Positions 1 through 7,476 of a DNA stretch of 8,158 bases are shown here, piece by piece. The stretch covers positions 188,062 through 196,219 of the forward strand of contig NZ_GG700753.1 in NCBI RefSeq assembly GCF_000160855.1. The letters are read 5' to 3'. The position numbers and the translations under genes were made by a program. The first letter of the stretch is position 1; each line of letters opens with the position of its first letter. Source of the stretch: Lactobacillus helveticus DSM 20075 = CGMCC 1.1877. GTDB lineage: Bacteria > Bacillota > Bacilli > Lactobacillales > Lactobacillaceae. The notes beneath the pieces were generated by a model. That model saw nothing but the letters and a program-made list of their open reading frames with translations. It was not told the DNA's origin and did not search any database.

Positions 1-16
1 TTTGCATATAAAAAGG

Positions 17-45
17 TTGTCATATATAAATTGGTCCTATAAAAT
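17..45 (+). promoter_or_regulatory. Probable sigma-A type promoter of the aminotransferase gene
   Basis: A -35 box TTGTCA (17-22) lies exactly 17 bases before a -10 box TAAAAT (40-45). Each differs from consensus by one base. Transcription would start near 52 and give a leader of about 20 bases. The region is very AT-rich, so chance matches are possible, but the spacing, the position and the following ribosome binding site agree. No operator-like dyad is visible in this short stretch. Confidence 0.6.
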
Positions 46-56
46 ATAAGTAATAT

Positions 57-65
57 AGAAAGGAA
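57..65 (+). promoter_or_regulatory. Ribosome binding site of the aminotransferase gene
   Basis: The purine run AGAAAGGAA lies about 9 bases before the ATG at 74. It supports that ATG as the true start; the next in-frame methionine lies far inside the conserved fold. Confidence 0.7.
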
Positions 66-73
66 CTTCATAT

Positions 74-1258
74 ATGCCAAATTTATCTAATGATTTAAAT
101 TCAATTATTAACAAAAGACTTAATAATTTATCTGCTTCAAAAATTCGGGCATTTGATCAAAAGGTTTCAGGTATCCCTGGTATTATTAAATTAACTATCG
201 GTGAGCCTGACCTTGCTACGCCTGAACATGTCAAGCAAGCGGCCATTGCCGATATTCAAGCTGACGATTCACACTATGCTCCTCAAGCCGGGAAGCCAGA
301 ACTTCTTGATGCTATCAGCAATTATCTTGATCGTTCAATTGGCGTCCACTATGATCCAAAAAGTGAAATTTGTGTCACTGTCGGAGCTACGGGTGCGTTA
401 AATGATGTGTTTATGGCCTTGCTAAATCCTGGTGATAAAATCTTAGTACCTACTCCTGTATGGGCACTATATTTCCAATTAATTAAAATGACCGGTGCAA
501 TTCCCGTTCAGATCGATACCAAAAAGGATGGATTTATTTTAACTCCTGAACATTTGCGTCACGTTTTGGAAGGTTGCGGCAAAGGTGCAAAAGCTATTAT
601 TTTAACCGATCCATCAAATCCAACCGGTCGTGTATATCCAGCTGAAACATTGAAGGCTTTGGCCGAAGTTATTAAAGAATACAAGATCTTTTCAGTAACT
701 GATGAAATTTACGCTGAACTTGTTTACGGAAATGCTGAACACCATTCCTTATCAGAATACATTTCGGATCATAACATCCTTATTTCTGGTTTATCTAAAG
801 CATACGCAATGACTGGCTGGCGTTTAGGCTATATTGCTGGACCTAAGCAAATTATGCAAAATATCCGCAAGATTAATGCATTCTTGGTAACTTCAGTAAC
901 AGACAATGTCCAAATGGCTGCCGTAGAAGCATTAAACAACGGTCAAAACGATCCACTTCAATCACGCAAGATTTATGAAAGTCGCTTGCAATTTATGCAA
1001 ACTAGCTTGGAAAAATTAGGCTTTGAAATGGCTACACCACAAGGTGCCTTCTATATTTTTGCTAAGATTCCTGAAAAATATGGTACTGACGATGAAACCT
1101 TTGCTTATGAATTAGCTCAAAAAGCAAAAGTCGGTGTTACTCCTGGTCGCTACTTCGGTAAAGGTGGCGAAGGATACGTTCGCCTTTCATATGCTTCATC
1201 AACTGAGCAATTACGTGAAAGTTTACGTAGAATTACTGATTTTGTTAATAATTTATAA
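74..1258 (+). CDS. PLP-dependent class I/II aminotransferase (PatA/AraT-like)
   Basis: A 394-residue fold-type I aminotransferase, the usual length for the family. It would move an amino group between an amino acid and a 2-oxo acid in the cytoplasm using pyridoxal phosphate. Visible landmarks: IGEPD near residue 42; SNPTG at 181-185 with the cofactor-binding Asn182; TDEIY with Asp210 and Tyr213; the Schiff-base lysine Lys242 in LSKAYAMTGWR, with Arg250 contacting the phosphate; and Arg370 in YVRLSYA, which binds the substrate carboxylate. The overall pattern resembles Bacillus PatA and lactic acid bacterial aromatic aminotransferases, but substrate (aromatic, aspartate, or an N-acetyl-diaminopimelate type) cannot be read from sequence, so no symbol is given. 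It has its own promoter and stands alone, converging on aspS with the terminator at 1265-1336 between them. No frameshift or missing catalytic residue is seen. Confidence 0.93.
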   Translation: MPNLSNDLNSIINKRLNNLSASKIRAFDQKVSGIPGIIKLTIGEPDLATPEHVKQAAIADIQADDSHYAPQAGKPELLDAISNYLDRSIGVHYDPKSEICVTVGATGALNDVFMALLNPGDKILVPTPVWALYFQLIKMTGAIPVQIDTKKDGFILTPEHLRHVLEGCGKGAKAIILTDPSNPTGRVYPAETLKALAEVIKEYKIFSVTDEIYAELVYGNAEHHSLSEYISDHNILISGLSKAYAMTGWRLGYIAGPKQIMQNIRKINAFLVTSVTDNVQMAAVEALNNGQNDPLQSRKIYESRLQFMQTSLEKLGFEMATPQGAFYIFAKIPEKYGTDDETFAYELAQKAKVGVTPGRYFGKGGEGYVRLSYASSTEQLRESLRRITDFVNNL

Positions 1259-1264
1259 AACCAT

Positions 1265-1336
1265 AATAAAAAGGAGCGATCGTTGGATCAATGTCATTAA
1301 GTTAAGACATTGATCCAACGATCGCTCCTTTTTATT
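1265..1336. terminator. Bidirectional intrinsic terminator with a 31-bp perfect stem
   Basis: The arms 1265-1295 and 1306-1336 are perfect reverse complements over 31 bases, with a 10-base loop ATTAAGTTAA (1296-1305). The outer stem is A/T and the middle is GC-richer (GGAGCGATCG). On the plus strand the stem runs into CCTTTTTATTTATC, ending aminotransferase transcripts. On the minus strand the same symmetry gives a U-rich end after the aspS stop. It sits between two convergent genes, 6 bases after one stop and 10 bases from the other, so one element serves both. Confidence 0.9.
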
Positions 1337-1346
1337 TATCTCTTAT

Positions 1347-3200
1347 TTACTTATTCCAAGTTGAGTTTTCTTTAGCATCTTCAGCTGCTAAATCTTCAAG
1401 ACGCTTTTCAGCTGCCTTAACGCTATCTTCGTACTTAGCTTCAACTTCAATACCCAAATCATTCAATTGTTGATCTGCTACTGGAGCTGGAGCATGCATC
1501 ATAGGTTCTGAAGCACTAGCGTTCTTAGGGAATGCCAATACGTCACGAATATTATCCTTATCAGCAAGCATCATAGCGAATCTGTCAAGACCGATTGCCA
1601 AACCTGCGTGAGGTGGGAAGCCCATGTCTAAGGCGTCAAGCAAGTAACCAAATTGTTCATAAGCACGCTTTTCAGTGAAGCCTAATGCTTTGAACATATC
1701 TTCTTGGATTGAACGCTTGTGGATACGGATTGAACCACCACCCATTTCGTCACCGTTCATTACGATGTCGTAACTACGTGCATGTGCTTTATGTGGTTCA
1801 GTGGTCAAAAGCTTTACGCCTTCATCATCTGGCATGGTGAATGGGTGGTGAGCTGCTACCCAACGGCCAAGACCTTCATCGTATTCGAATAATGGCCAGT
1901 CAACAATCCATACAAAGTCATAAACACCCTTAGGAATAATGTCAGTTTCCTTAGCGAATTCACGACGAAGGTGGTTCAAACTGTCACAGCAGACCTTCCA
2001 CTTGTCAGCGATAAATACTACTAATTCGCCGCCTTCAAGATCGAATTCCTTCTTCAAAGCTTCCTTGTTTTCGTCAGTTAAGAAACGAGCAACAGGACCT
2101 GAGAATTCACCATCTTCAAACTTAACCCAAGCTAAGCCCTTAGCGTGGAAACGCTTGATGAATTCTGCCTTTTGGTCAATCTTCTTACGTGAGTATACCT
2201 CAGCACCATTCTTAACAGCGATACCCTTAACAAAACCGCCATCAGCGATTGCACCTGAGAAGACTTTGAAGTCACTGTCTTTAAAGATTGGGCTCAAGTC
2301 ATGAATAAGCATGCCGTAACGAGTATCTGGCTTATCACAACCATATTTGTTCATTGAATCAGTCCATGAAATACGCTTAATTGGAGTCTTAAGATCAATA
2401 CCCTTAACGTCCTTCATGATCTTCTTCAAAAGGCCTTCAGTGTAATCTTGGATAGTCTTTTCGTCAGCAAATGACATTTCCATATCGATTTGAGTAAATT
2501 CTGGTTGACGGTCACCACGAAGGTCTTCGTCACGGAAACAACGAGCTAACTGGTAGTACTTGTCAAAGCCAGCACCCATGAGCAATTGCTTGAACAATTG
2601 TGGTGATTGAGGAAGTGCGTAGAAACTACCTGGGTAAATTCTTGATGGAACTAAGTAGTCACGTGCACCTTCTGGAGATGACTTACCCAAAATTGGAGTT
2701 TCAATATCAATAAAGCCATTTTCATCAAAGAATTCGTGAGTAGCACGCAAAATCTTTGAACGTAAGATAATAGCTTGTTGTACCTCTGGACGACGAAGGT
2801 CAAGGTAACGGTACTTCAATCTAGTTTGTTCTGAAATTTCAACACCATTCTTAATTTCAAATGGAGGGTTCTTAGCCTTGTTCAAAACAATAATATCAGT
2901 TGCATCAACTTCAACTTGACCAGTCTTCATGTCAGGGTTTACTTCTGAACGCTTAACAACCTTACCCTTAACTTGCAAAACGTATTCGTTACCAAGTGAG
3001 TCGGCAATGTCCATTAACTTCTTACCAGAATCCTTGTTAACAACAATTTGAACGATACCTGCACGGTCACGCAAATCGATAAATACCAAGTTACCAAGGT
3101 TACGTACACGTTGTACCCAACCATAAAGGTTTACATTTTCACCAATATATTTTTCAGTAATATTGCCACAATAATCTGTTCTTTTTTCGATCTTTTCCAT
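1347..3200 (-). CDS. aspS: Aspartate--tRNA ligase
   Basis: Charges tRNA-Asp with aspartate using ATP in the cytoplasm. The 617 residues follow the bacterial AspRS plan: an N-terminal OB-fold anticodon-binding domain (about 1-110, with GWVQRVRNLG and VFIDLRDR), then the class II catalytic core interrupted by the bacterial GAD insertion (roughly 290-410). Class II motifs: motif 1 around IDIETPIL (164-171), QSPQLFKQLL (198-207), motif 2 FRDEDLRGDRQPEFTQ (222-237) and motif 3 GLAIGLDRFAMML (533-545). Leu35 aligns with Leu30 of the E. coli enzyme, a position tied to tRNA-Asp discrimination, so it is probably not the relaxed Asp/Asn type (inference). A charged tail of about 25 residues extends beyond the E. 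coli end. The ATG follows AAAGGA at 3210-3215, which lies inside the end of hisS; the gap between genes is 5 bases, so coupled translation is likely. Expression should depend on the T-box upstream of hisS. Confidence 0.98.
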   Translation of the reverse strand: MEKIEKRTDYCGNITEKYIGENVNLYGWVQRVRNLGNLVFIDLRDRAGIVQIVVNKDSGKKLMDIADSLGNEYVLQVKGKVVKRSEVNPDMKTGQVEVDATDIIVLNKAKNPPFEIKNGVEISEQTRLKYRYLDLRRPEVQQAIILRSKILRATHEFFDENGFIDIETPILGKSSPEGARDYLVPSRIYPGSFYALPQSPQLFKQLLMGAGFDKYYQLARCFRDEDLRGDRQPEFTQIDMEMSFADEKTIQDYTEGLLKKIMKDVKGIDLKTPIKRISWTDSMNKYGCDKPDTRYGMLIHDLSPIFKDSDFKVFSGAIADGGFVKGIAVKNGAEVYSRKKIDQKAEFIKRFHAKGLAWVKFEDGEFSGPVARFLTDENKEALKKEFDLEGGELVVFIADKWKVCCDSLNHLRREFAKETDIIPKGVYDFVWIVDWPLFEYDEGLGRWVAAHHPFTMPDDEGVKLLTTEPHKAHARSYDIVMNGDEMGGGSIRIHKRSIQEDMFKALGFTEKRAYEQFGYLLDALDMGFPPHAGLAIGLDRFAMMLADKDNIRDVLAFPKNASASEPMMHAPAPVADQQLNDLGIEVEAKYEDSVKAAEKRLEDLAAEDAKENSTWNK

Positions 3201-3205
3201 TATTT

Positions 3206-4492
3206 CTAGTCCTTTAATTCTTTCATTACCTTATTCATATCATTAATATCTTCAAGGCTAAGATCAATGGTCTTTCCATCTGCTAAACGCTTAATATTCA
3301 AGACGCCGTTAGCAAGTTCTTTTTCACCCAAAGTAATTACATACTTGGCTCCTTCACGGTCAGCCTTCTTAAATTGGCCCTTAAGCTTCTTTTGGTTAAC
3401 GTCAAAATCAGCTTCAAAGCCTTGCTTACGCAAGCTTCTAACAATCTCAATAGCCTTTTGTGCAGTTCCTTCACCGATGTTAGTAATGAAGAAATCAATG
3501 CCTTCATTCTTAAACAATTCTGGGTTTTGCTTTTCAAGAACAAGCATTAATCTTTCTTCACCAATACCAAAACCAACAGCTGGGGTTTCTGGACCATTAA
3601 ATTCTTCAACTAAGTGATCGTAACGACCACCACCCAAAATGGTAGTTGCTGATTCCCAGAGGCTCTTATCTTCAACCATAAATTCAAAGATAACACCAGT
3701 GTAATAGTCAAGACCACGAACCAAGTCATCATCGATTACATAATCGATACCTAATTGATCAAGCATCTTTAAGATTGATTCAAAGTTTGCTTTAGAATTA
3801 TCATCCAAGAAATCACGAATCTTAGGTGCATCTGGCAAGAACTTCTTATCACGATCATCTTTGGAATCCAAAATACGAAGAGGATTATCACGTAATCTTC
3901 TTTGGGAATCTTCTGACAATTTATCCTTAACTGGAGTGAAGTAGTTTACCAATGCATCGTGGTAACCTTTACGAACTTGCTCATCCCCTAAAGTATTAAT
4001 GTGCAATTGGTAGTTCTTAACGCCAAGTTCACCTAATAAGTCATGACCCATCATGATAGTTTGTACATCAGCTAATGGGTTGCTTGAGCCGAAGCTTTCA
4101 ACACCAATTTGGTGGAATTCACGTTGACGACCAGCTTGTGGTCTTTCATATCTGAAAGTTGATTCCATGTAGAAAACATTAAATGGCTTAACAACTTCAG
4201 GAGCATACATCTTATCTTCAACGTATGCACGAACTACGCCAGCTGTTCCCTCAGGGCGAAGTGCAATATGACGACCACCCTTATCGTTAAAATCGTACAT
4301 TTGCTTTTCTACGATTTCGGAACTATCACCACTTGAACGAGAAAAAATCTCGTAGTTTTCAAAACTTGGTGTGCGAATTTCGCGATAATTTGCACGATTG
4401 AAAAAGTTTCTAGCAGTTTCTTCGACTTTTTGCCATGAGCCAGATTGTTCAGGCAAAATGTCAACTGTACCTTTAGGTTTTTGAACTCTCAT
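3206..4492 (-). CDS. hisS: Histidine--tRNA ligase
   Basis: Charges tRNA-His with histidine in the cytoplasm; a class IIa synthetase working as a homodimer (family knowledge). The 428 residues match the usual length. Visible landmarks: RPEGTA (79-84); motif 2 [15 protein letters not shown] (114-128); the family's histidine-binding signature [10 protein letters not shown] (257-266) with Arg259; GGGRYD (287-292); and motif 3 [10 protein letters not shown] (306-315). The C-terminal anticodon-binding domain occupies about 333-428. The ATG is well supported: AAAAAGG at 4501-4507 ends 8 bases before it. The gene is the first of a two-gene unit with aspS and directly follows the T-box leader, whose terminator ends 33 bases before the start codon. 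No anomaly is seen in the protein. Confidence 0.98.
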   Translation of the reverse strand: MRVQKPKGTVDILPEQSGSWQKVEETARNFFNRANYREIRTPSFENYEIFSRSSGDSSEIVEKQMYDFNDKGGRHIALRPEGTAGVVRAYVEDKMYAPEVVKPFNVFYMESTFRYERPQAGRQREFHQIGVESFGSSNPLADVQTIMMGHDLLGELGVKNYQLHINTLGDEQVRKGYHDALVNYFTPVKDKLSEDSQRRLRDNPLRILDSKDDRDKKFLPDAPKIRDFLDDNSKANFESILKMLDQLGIDYVIDDDLVRGLDYYTGVIFEFMVEDKSLWESATTILGGGRYDHLVEEFNGPETPAVGFGIGEERLMLVLEKQNPELFKNEGIDFFITNIGEGTAQKAIEIVRSLRKQGFEADFDVNQKKLKGQFKKADREGAKYVITLGEKELANGVLNIKRLADGKTIDLSLEDINDMNKVMKELKD

Positions 4493-4500
4493 TTAATCAT

Positions 4501-4506
4501 CCTTTT
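4501..4506 (-). promoter_or_regulatory. Ribosome binding site of hisS
   Basis: On the minus strand AAAAGG lies 8 bases before the hisS ATG, downstream of the T-box terminator. It is therefore transcribed only when the leader is read through. Confidence 0.7.
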
Positions 4507-4524
4507 TATATTTGATAACCTGTT

Positions 4525-4564
4525 AAAAAATAAAAAGCACCCTTGAAATAAATCAAGGGCGCTT
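4525..4564 (-). terminator. T-box regulated intrinsic terminator before hisS
   Basis: Minus-strand arms AAGCGCCCTTGA (4564-4553) and TCAAGGGTGCTT (4546-4535) form a 12-bp stem with one G.U pair and a 6-base loop, followed by the U-tract TTTTTATTTTTT (4536-4525). The 5' arm overlaps the 3' strand of the antiterminator (4562-4555), so the two structures exclude each other as expected for a T-box switch. Confidence 0.93.
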
Positions 4565-4726
4565 ATATTAGCACGGTACCACCTTATTGGTTACTACGAT
4601 TAACGCTCGCAAAACGATCCATTATCTGGTAAAGGTGTCACAGACTGCGATCTATCTGCTCTCTCACCAACACAAGCAGTCTCTTTCAATAGATCATTGC
4701 TAATCTTCATTCTTTGTCATCGATAA
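4525..4726 (-). promoter_or_regulatory. T-box riboswitch leader of hisS-aspS
   Basis: This RNA senses uncharged tRNA and allows read-through when the amino acid is scarce. Parts folded by eye, minus strand: the Stem I base TTATC/GATAA (4726-4722 with 4626-4622); a K-turn-like GATGAC (4721-4716); AAAG/CTTT (4715-4712 with 4634-4631); the specifier loop containing GACAC (4639-4635); GATTAGC/GCAGTC with one bulged A (4705-4699 with 4648-4643); GATCTAT/ATAGATC (4695-4689 with 4655-4649); an AG-rich bulge TGAAAGAGA (4688-4680); and the distal stem CTGCT/AGCAG (4679-4675 with 4660-4656) capped by a loop with GGTG (4668-4665). A Stem III-like hairpin lies around 4600-4620. The T-box AATAAGGTGGTACCGTGC is at 4588-4571. 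The antiterminator pairs AAGG/CCTT and GTGC/GCGC around the bulge TGGTACC (4581-4575). It most likely answers to tRNA-Asp and/or tRNA-His. Confidence 0.95.
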
Positions 4727-4737
4727 TTCTTTATTAG

Positions 4738-4764
4738 CTTATATTTTTTTATGCAATAAGTCAA
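4738..4764 (-). promoter_or_regulatory. Probable promoter of the hisS-aspS T-box transcript
   Basis: On the minus strand TTGACT (4764-4759) is a near-consensus -35 box. The best -10 candidates are TATAAG (4743-4738, spacer 15) or the overlapping TAAGCT with spacer 17. Start of transcription would fall near 4730, just before Stem I of the T-box, which supports the assignment. The -10 is weak, so its exact position is uncertain. No convincing terminator separates dtd from this promoter, so read-through from relA-dtd may also feed the leader. Confidence 0.55.
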
Positions 4765-4782
4765 CCCATACGGCTGAATAAT

Positions 4783-5220
4783 TTAAAGATCTAACACAAT
4801 TGTGAATGGACCATCATTTTCAAGTTCAACTTGCATGTCTGCTCCAAATTCACCGGTTTCAACATGAAAGCTATTTGCTTCAAGCTCTTTATTAAAATCT
4901 TCCCATAATTCCTTAGACTTAGGCGGACGCATAGCATCCACAAAACTTGGACGATTTCCCTTCTTAGTACTAGCCATCAAAGTAAATTGACTGACACTCA
5001 AGATTTCACCACCAACATCTTTCAAAGATAAGTTAGTCTTGCCCTCCTCATCTTCAAAAATTCGCATCTTTGCAATCTTATCAGCTGCCTTCTTTACAAC
5101 TGATAGTTCATCCCCATTTTTGATACCGACTAATAGCATAACCCCCTTGCCAATCTTACCAACGGTTTTACCGTTAATATTTACTTGAGCATGGTTAACT
5201 CTCTGAATTACAACTCGCAT
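4783..5220 (-). CDS. dtd: D-aminoacyl-tRNA deacylase
   Basis: Hydrolyses D-amino acids (classically D-Tyr) wrongly attached to tRNA, protecting translation from D-amino acids; acts in the cytoplasm as a homodimer (family knowledge). The 145 residues match the family's length. Visible landmarks: MRVVIQRV at the N-terminus; the active-site motif SQFTL (77-81); NRPSF (89-93); and the Gly-cisPro motif as NDGPFT (135-140, Gly137-Pro138), which gives chiral proofreading in DTD enzymes. The ATG overlaps the relA stop by one base (TAATG at 5222-5218), with AGAGG at 5236-5232 inside the relA end, so translation is probably coupled to relA. The rel-dtd pairing is common in Firmicutes. The protein looks intact. 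Confidence 0.97.
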   Translation of the reverse strand: MRVVIQRVNHAQVNINGKTVGKIGKGVMLLVGIKNGDELSVVKKAADKIAKMRIFEDEEGKTNLSLKDVGGEILSVSQFTLMASTKKGNRPSFVDAMRPPKSKELWEDFNKELEANSFHVETGEFGADMQVELENDGPFTIVLDL

Positions 5221-7460
5221 TAATTATCTGACCTCTTAGTTTCATAAACATCTGGAATATCACGCAATTTACTTAAAATCTCATCAAGCTGTTGTGAATT
5301 TTTAACCGCAACAGTTACATAGATATGTGCAATATTATCCTCATTAACCTTACCTGAAATATTATTGATATTTTTAGTAAGTGAATTTAGCTTGTTAATT
5401 ACATCACTGAGCAAATTAGAGCGATTGTAGCCGAAGACTTCAATATTGGCATTAAATGATTGAACGCTATTTTCTTCAACATTTTCCCATTCAACGTCAA
5501 TTAAACGACCTTGTTCTTCTGCTTCTTTGGTAATATTTCTACAATCTGTTCTGTGGATGGTTACACCACGGCCTTTAGTAACATAACCAATAATCTTGTC
5601 ACCAGGAACTGGGTTACAGCACTTAGCCAAATGAAGCATCAAGTCACTAACGCCTTGAATCATGACACCGTTCTTATGCTTGACCTTCATAGTAGAATTA
5701 GAATTCTTCTTTGGTTGCTCATCTTGAATAGATTGTTGCCCAGAGTTCAGAATCCTTTCTTCTAATTCCTTTTGCTTTTGCTTTTCATCCTCACGGCGCA
5801 AATCAACTGTTAAACGGTTAACTACAGCTTGCGCAGACAAATCACCAAAACCGACGGCAGCATATAATTCTTCAGCAGTATGGTAATTAAAATGATCAAG
5901 AATTTTTTCAATATGATCCTTATCCATAAAGTCCTTAGGTGCAAGGGCTTCTTCACGAATCATATTGGCTATCATCTGTTCACCGCGTTCAATACTTTCT
6001 TCGCGGTCTTGACTTCTGAAGTAGCGGCGAATCTTATTACGAGCTCTAGAAGTTTTGACCATGTCTGCCCAGTCACGTGATGGCGCAGCACTAGCTTGCG
6101 TCATAATCTCGATTACGTCGCCGTTTCTCAGCTTGTAATCAAGCGGAACCAGTTTATTATTAACTTTCGCACCTACCGCATGATTACCCACTTGAGTATG
6201 AATGGCATAAGCAAAGTCTAATGTAACTGATCCTTTTGGTAATTCATATACTTCACCTTTTGGCGTGAAGACATAAACACGATCAGAAAAGATATCACTC
6301 TTAACTGACTTCATGAATTCGCCGGCATCCTTGGTTTCGTCCTTTAATTCCAGAATTTCACGTACCATGTCAAGCTTTTCACCAGAAGAGCTTTCTTGGA
6401 CACCAGTAAAGTTGCCACGCTTGTATGCCCAGTGGGCAGCAACACCGTATTCAGCAACTTCATGCATTTGTTCAGTTCTAATCTGAATTTCTAGTGGACG
6501 ACCGCCAGGCCCGATGATTGTTGTATGCAAGGATTGATAGCCGTTGACCTTAGGCATAGCAATGTAGTCTTTAAAACGACCAGGCATTGGTTTCCATTCT
6601 GTATGAACGGCACCCAAGACAGCATAACAGTCACGGACGTTCTTAACGATTACACGCACAGCAAGCAAGTCATAGATTTCATCAAAATCCTTGTGCTTAT
6701 TAACCATCTTTTTATAAATGGAATAAATATGCTTAGGACGGCCATAAATCTCATATTTAATGCCTAATTCGTCCAAAGTCTTCTTCAAGGTCTTGATAGT
6801 ATCAGCAATATACTTTTCCCGTTGACTTCTCTTAACATCCATCAAATTAACGATGCGGTAGTAAGCTTCAGGGTTTAAGTAGTGGAAACTCATATCTTCT
6901 AGTTCCCACTTAATAGTACCAATACCTAATCTATCAGCCAGTGGTGCATAGATGTCCATTGTTTCAGAAGAAATCCAGCGCTGCTTGTCAGGACGCAGGT
7001 GCTGCAGAGTATGCATATTATGCAAGCGATCGGCTAACTTGACCATGATTACACGTAAGTCTTTAGCCATCGCAATTAACATCTTACGGTGATTTTCTGC
7101 CAAAAATTCTTGGTGAGACTTGTACTCATACTTGTTTAACTTGGTTACGCCATCAACAATAAAAGTAACGTCTTCACCGAACTTTTCCTTTAATTCGTCA
7201 TTAGTAACTGGCGTATCCTCAACAGTATCATGCAAAAAACCTGCAACGATCGTATCTGGATCCAAGCCCAATGTAGCTAAAGTCCCAGCAACTTGCGTTG
7301 GGTGAATAATATAAGGTTGCCCGGATGCCCGTTTTTGGCCAGCATGTGCTTTATTTGCAAATTCATATGCCTTTTCTACAAAAGCAACCTGATCATCATT
7401 CATATACTTTTTACAAGTATCAATCACTTGATCATGTGTCATTTCAATGTATTTAGACAT
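5220..7460 (-). CDS. relA: Bifunctional (p)ppGpp synthetase/hydrolase (RelA/SpoT homologue)
   Basis: Makes and degrades the stringent-response alarmone (p)ppGpp, sensing uncharged tRNA on the ribosome. The chosen start gives 746 residues. An ATG three codons earlier (7469) directly abuts AGAAGGG, too close to be used; from the 7460 ATG the same site sits 9 bases away. Domains, numbered from 7460: an HD hydrolase (about 25-170) with His53, His77-Asp78 in FLHDTVEDT and Asp144 in KLADRLHN; a synthetase (about 235-345) with Asp264, RFKD (295-298, the signature of bifunctional rather than synthesis-only enzymes), Tyr308 in NGYQSLH and LEIQIRT; a TGS domain (about 393-455) with His421 in AIHTQVG; a zinc-finger-like segment with Cys614-Cys615, His636 and Cys640; and a C-terminal ACT domain (about 668-743). 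Both catalytic centres look intact. It lies after a small membrane-protein gene and overlaps dtd by one base. Confidence 0.97.
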   Translation of the reverse strand: MSKYIEMTHDQVIDTCKKYMNDDQVAFVEKAYEFANKAHAGQKRASGQPYIIHPTQVAGTLATLGLDPDTIVAGFLHDTVEDTPVTNDELKEKFGEDVTFIVDGVTKLNKYEYKSHQEFLAENHRKMLIAMAKDLRVIMVKLADRLHNMHTLQHLRPDKQRWISSETMDIYAPLADRLGIGTIKWELEDMSFHYLNPEAYYRIVNLMDVKRSQREKYIADTIKTLKKTLDELGIKYEIYGRPKHIYSIYKKMVNKHKDFDEIYDLLAVRVIVKNVRDCYAVLGAVHTEWKPMPGRFKDYIAMPKVNGYQSLHTTIIGPGGRPLEIQIRTEQMHEVAEYGVAAHWAYKRGNFTGVQESSSGEKLDMVREILELKDETKDAGEFMKSVKSDIFSDRVYVFTPKGEVYELPKGSVTLDFAYAIHTQVGNHAVGAKVNNKLVPLDYKLRNGDVIEIMTQASAAPSRDWADMVKTSRARNKIRRYFRSQDREESIERGEQMIANMIREEALAPKDFMDKDHIEKILDHFNYHTAEELYAAVGFGDLSAQAVVNRLTVDLRREDEKQKQKELEERILNSGQQSIQDEQPKKNSNSTMKVKHKNGVMIQGVSDLMLHLAKCCNPVPGDKIIGYVTKGRGVTIHRTDCRNITKEAEEQGRLIDVEWENVEENSVQSFNANIEVFGYNRSNLLSDVINKLNSLTKNINNISGKVNEDNIAHIYVTVAVKNSQQLDEILSKLRDIPDVYETKRSDN

Positions 7461-7469
7461 TCTGGTCAT

Positions 7470-7476
7470 CCCTTCT
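7470..7476 (-). promoter_or_regulatory. Ribosome binding site that fixes the relA start
   Basis: AGAAGGG on the minus strand touches the ATG at 7469 but lies 9 bases before the ATG at 7460. This favours the downstream codon as the start. The site overlaps the stop codon of the upstream membrane-protein gene (7477-7475), suggesting coupled translation. Confidence 0.75.

Noticed and set aside
1939..2304. Plus-strand open frame of 121 codons opposite aspS
   Set aside because: It lies wholly antisense to conserved AspRS sequence, has no recognisable domain, and is explained as a shadow of the real gene's codon pattern.
3267..3617. Plus-strand open frame of 116 codons opposite hisS
   Set aside because: Antisense to conserved HisRS coding sequence, with low-complexity Ser/Pro/Leu composition typical of a shadow frame.
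4761..4777. Hairpin TCAGCC/GGTTGA after dtd as a terminator
   Set aside because: Only 6 bp with a G.U pair, no U-tract follows, and it overlaps the -35 box of the next promoter.
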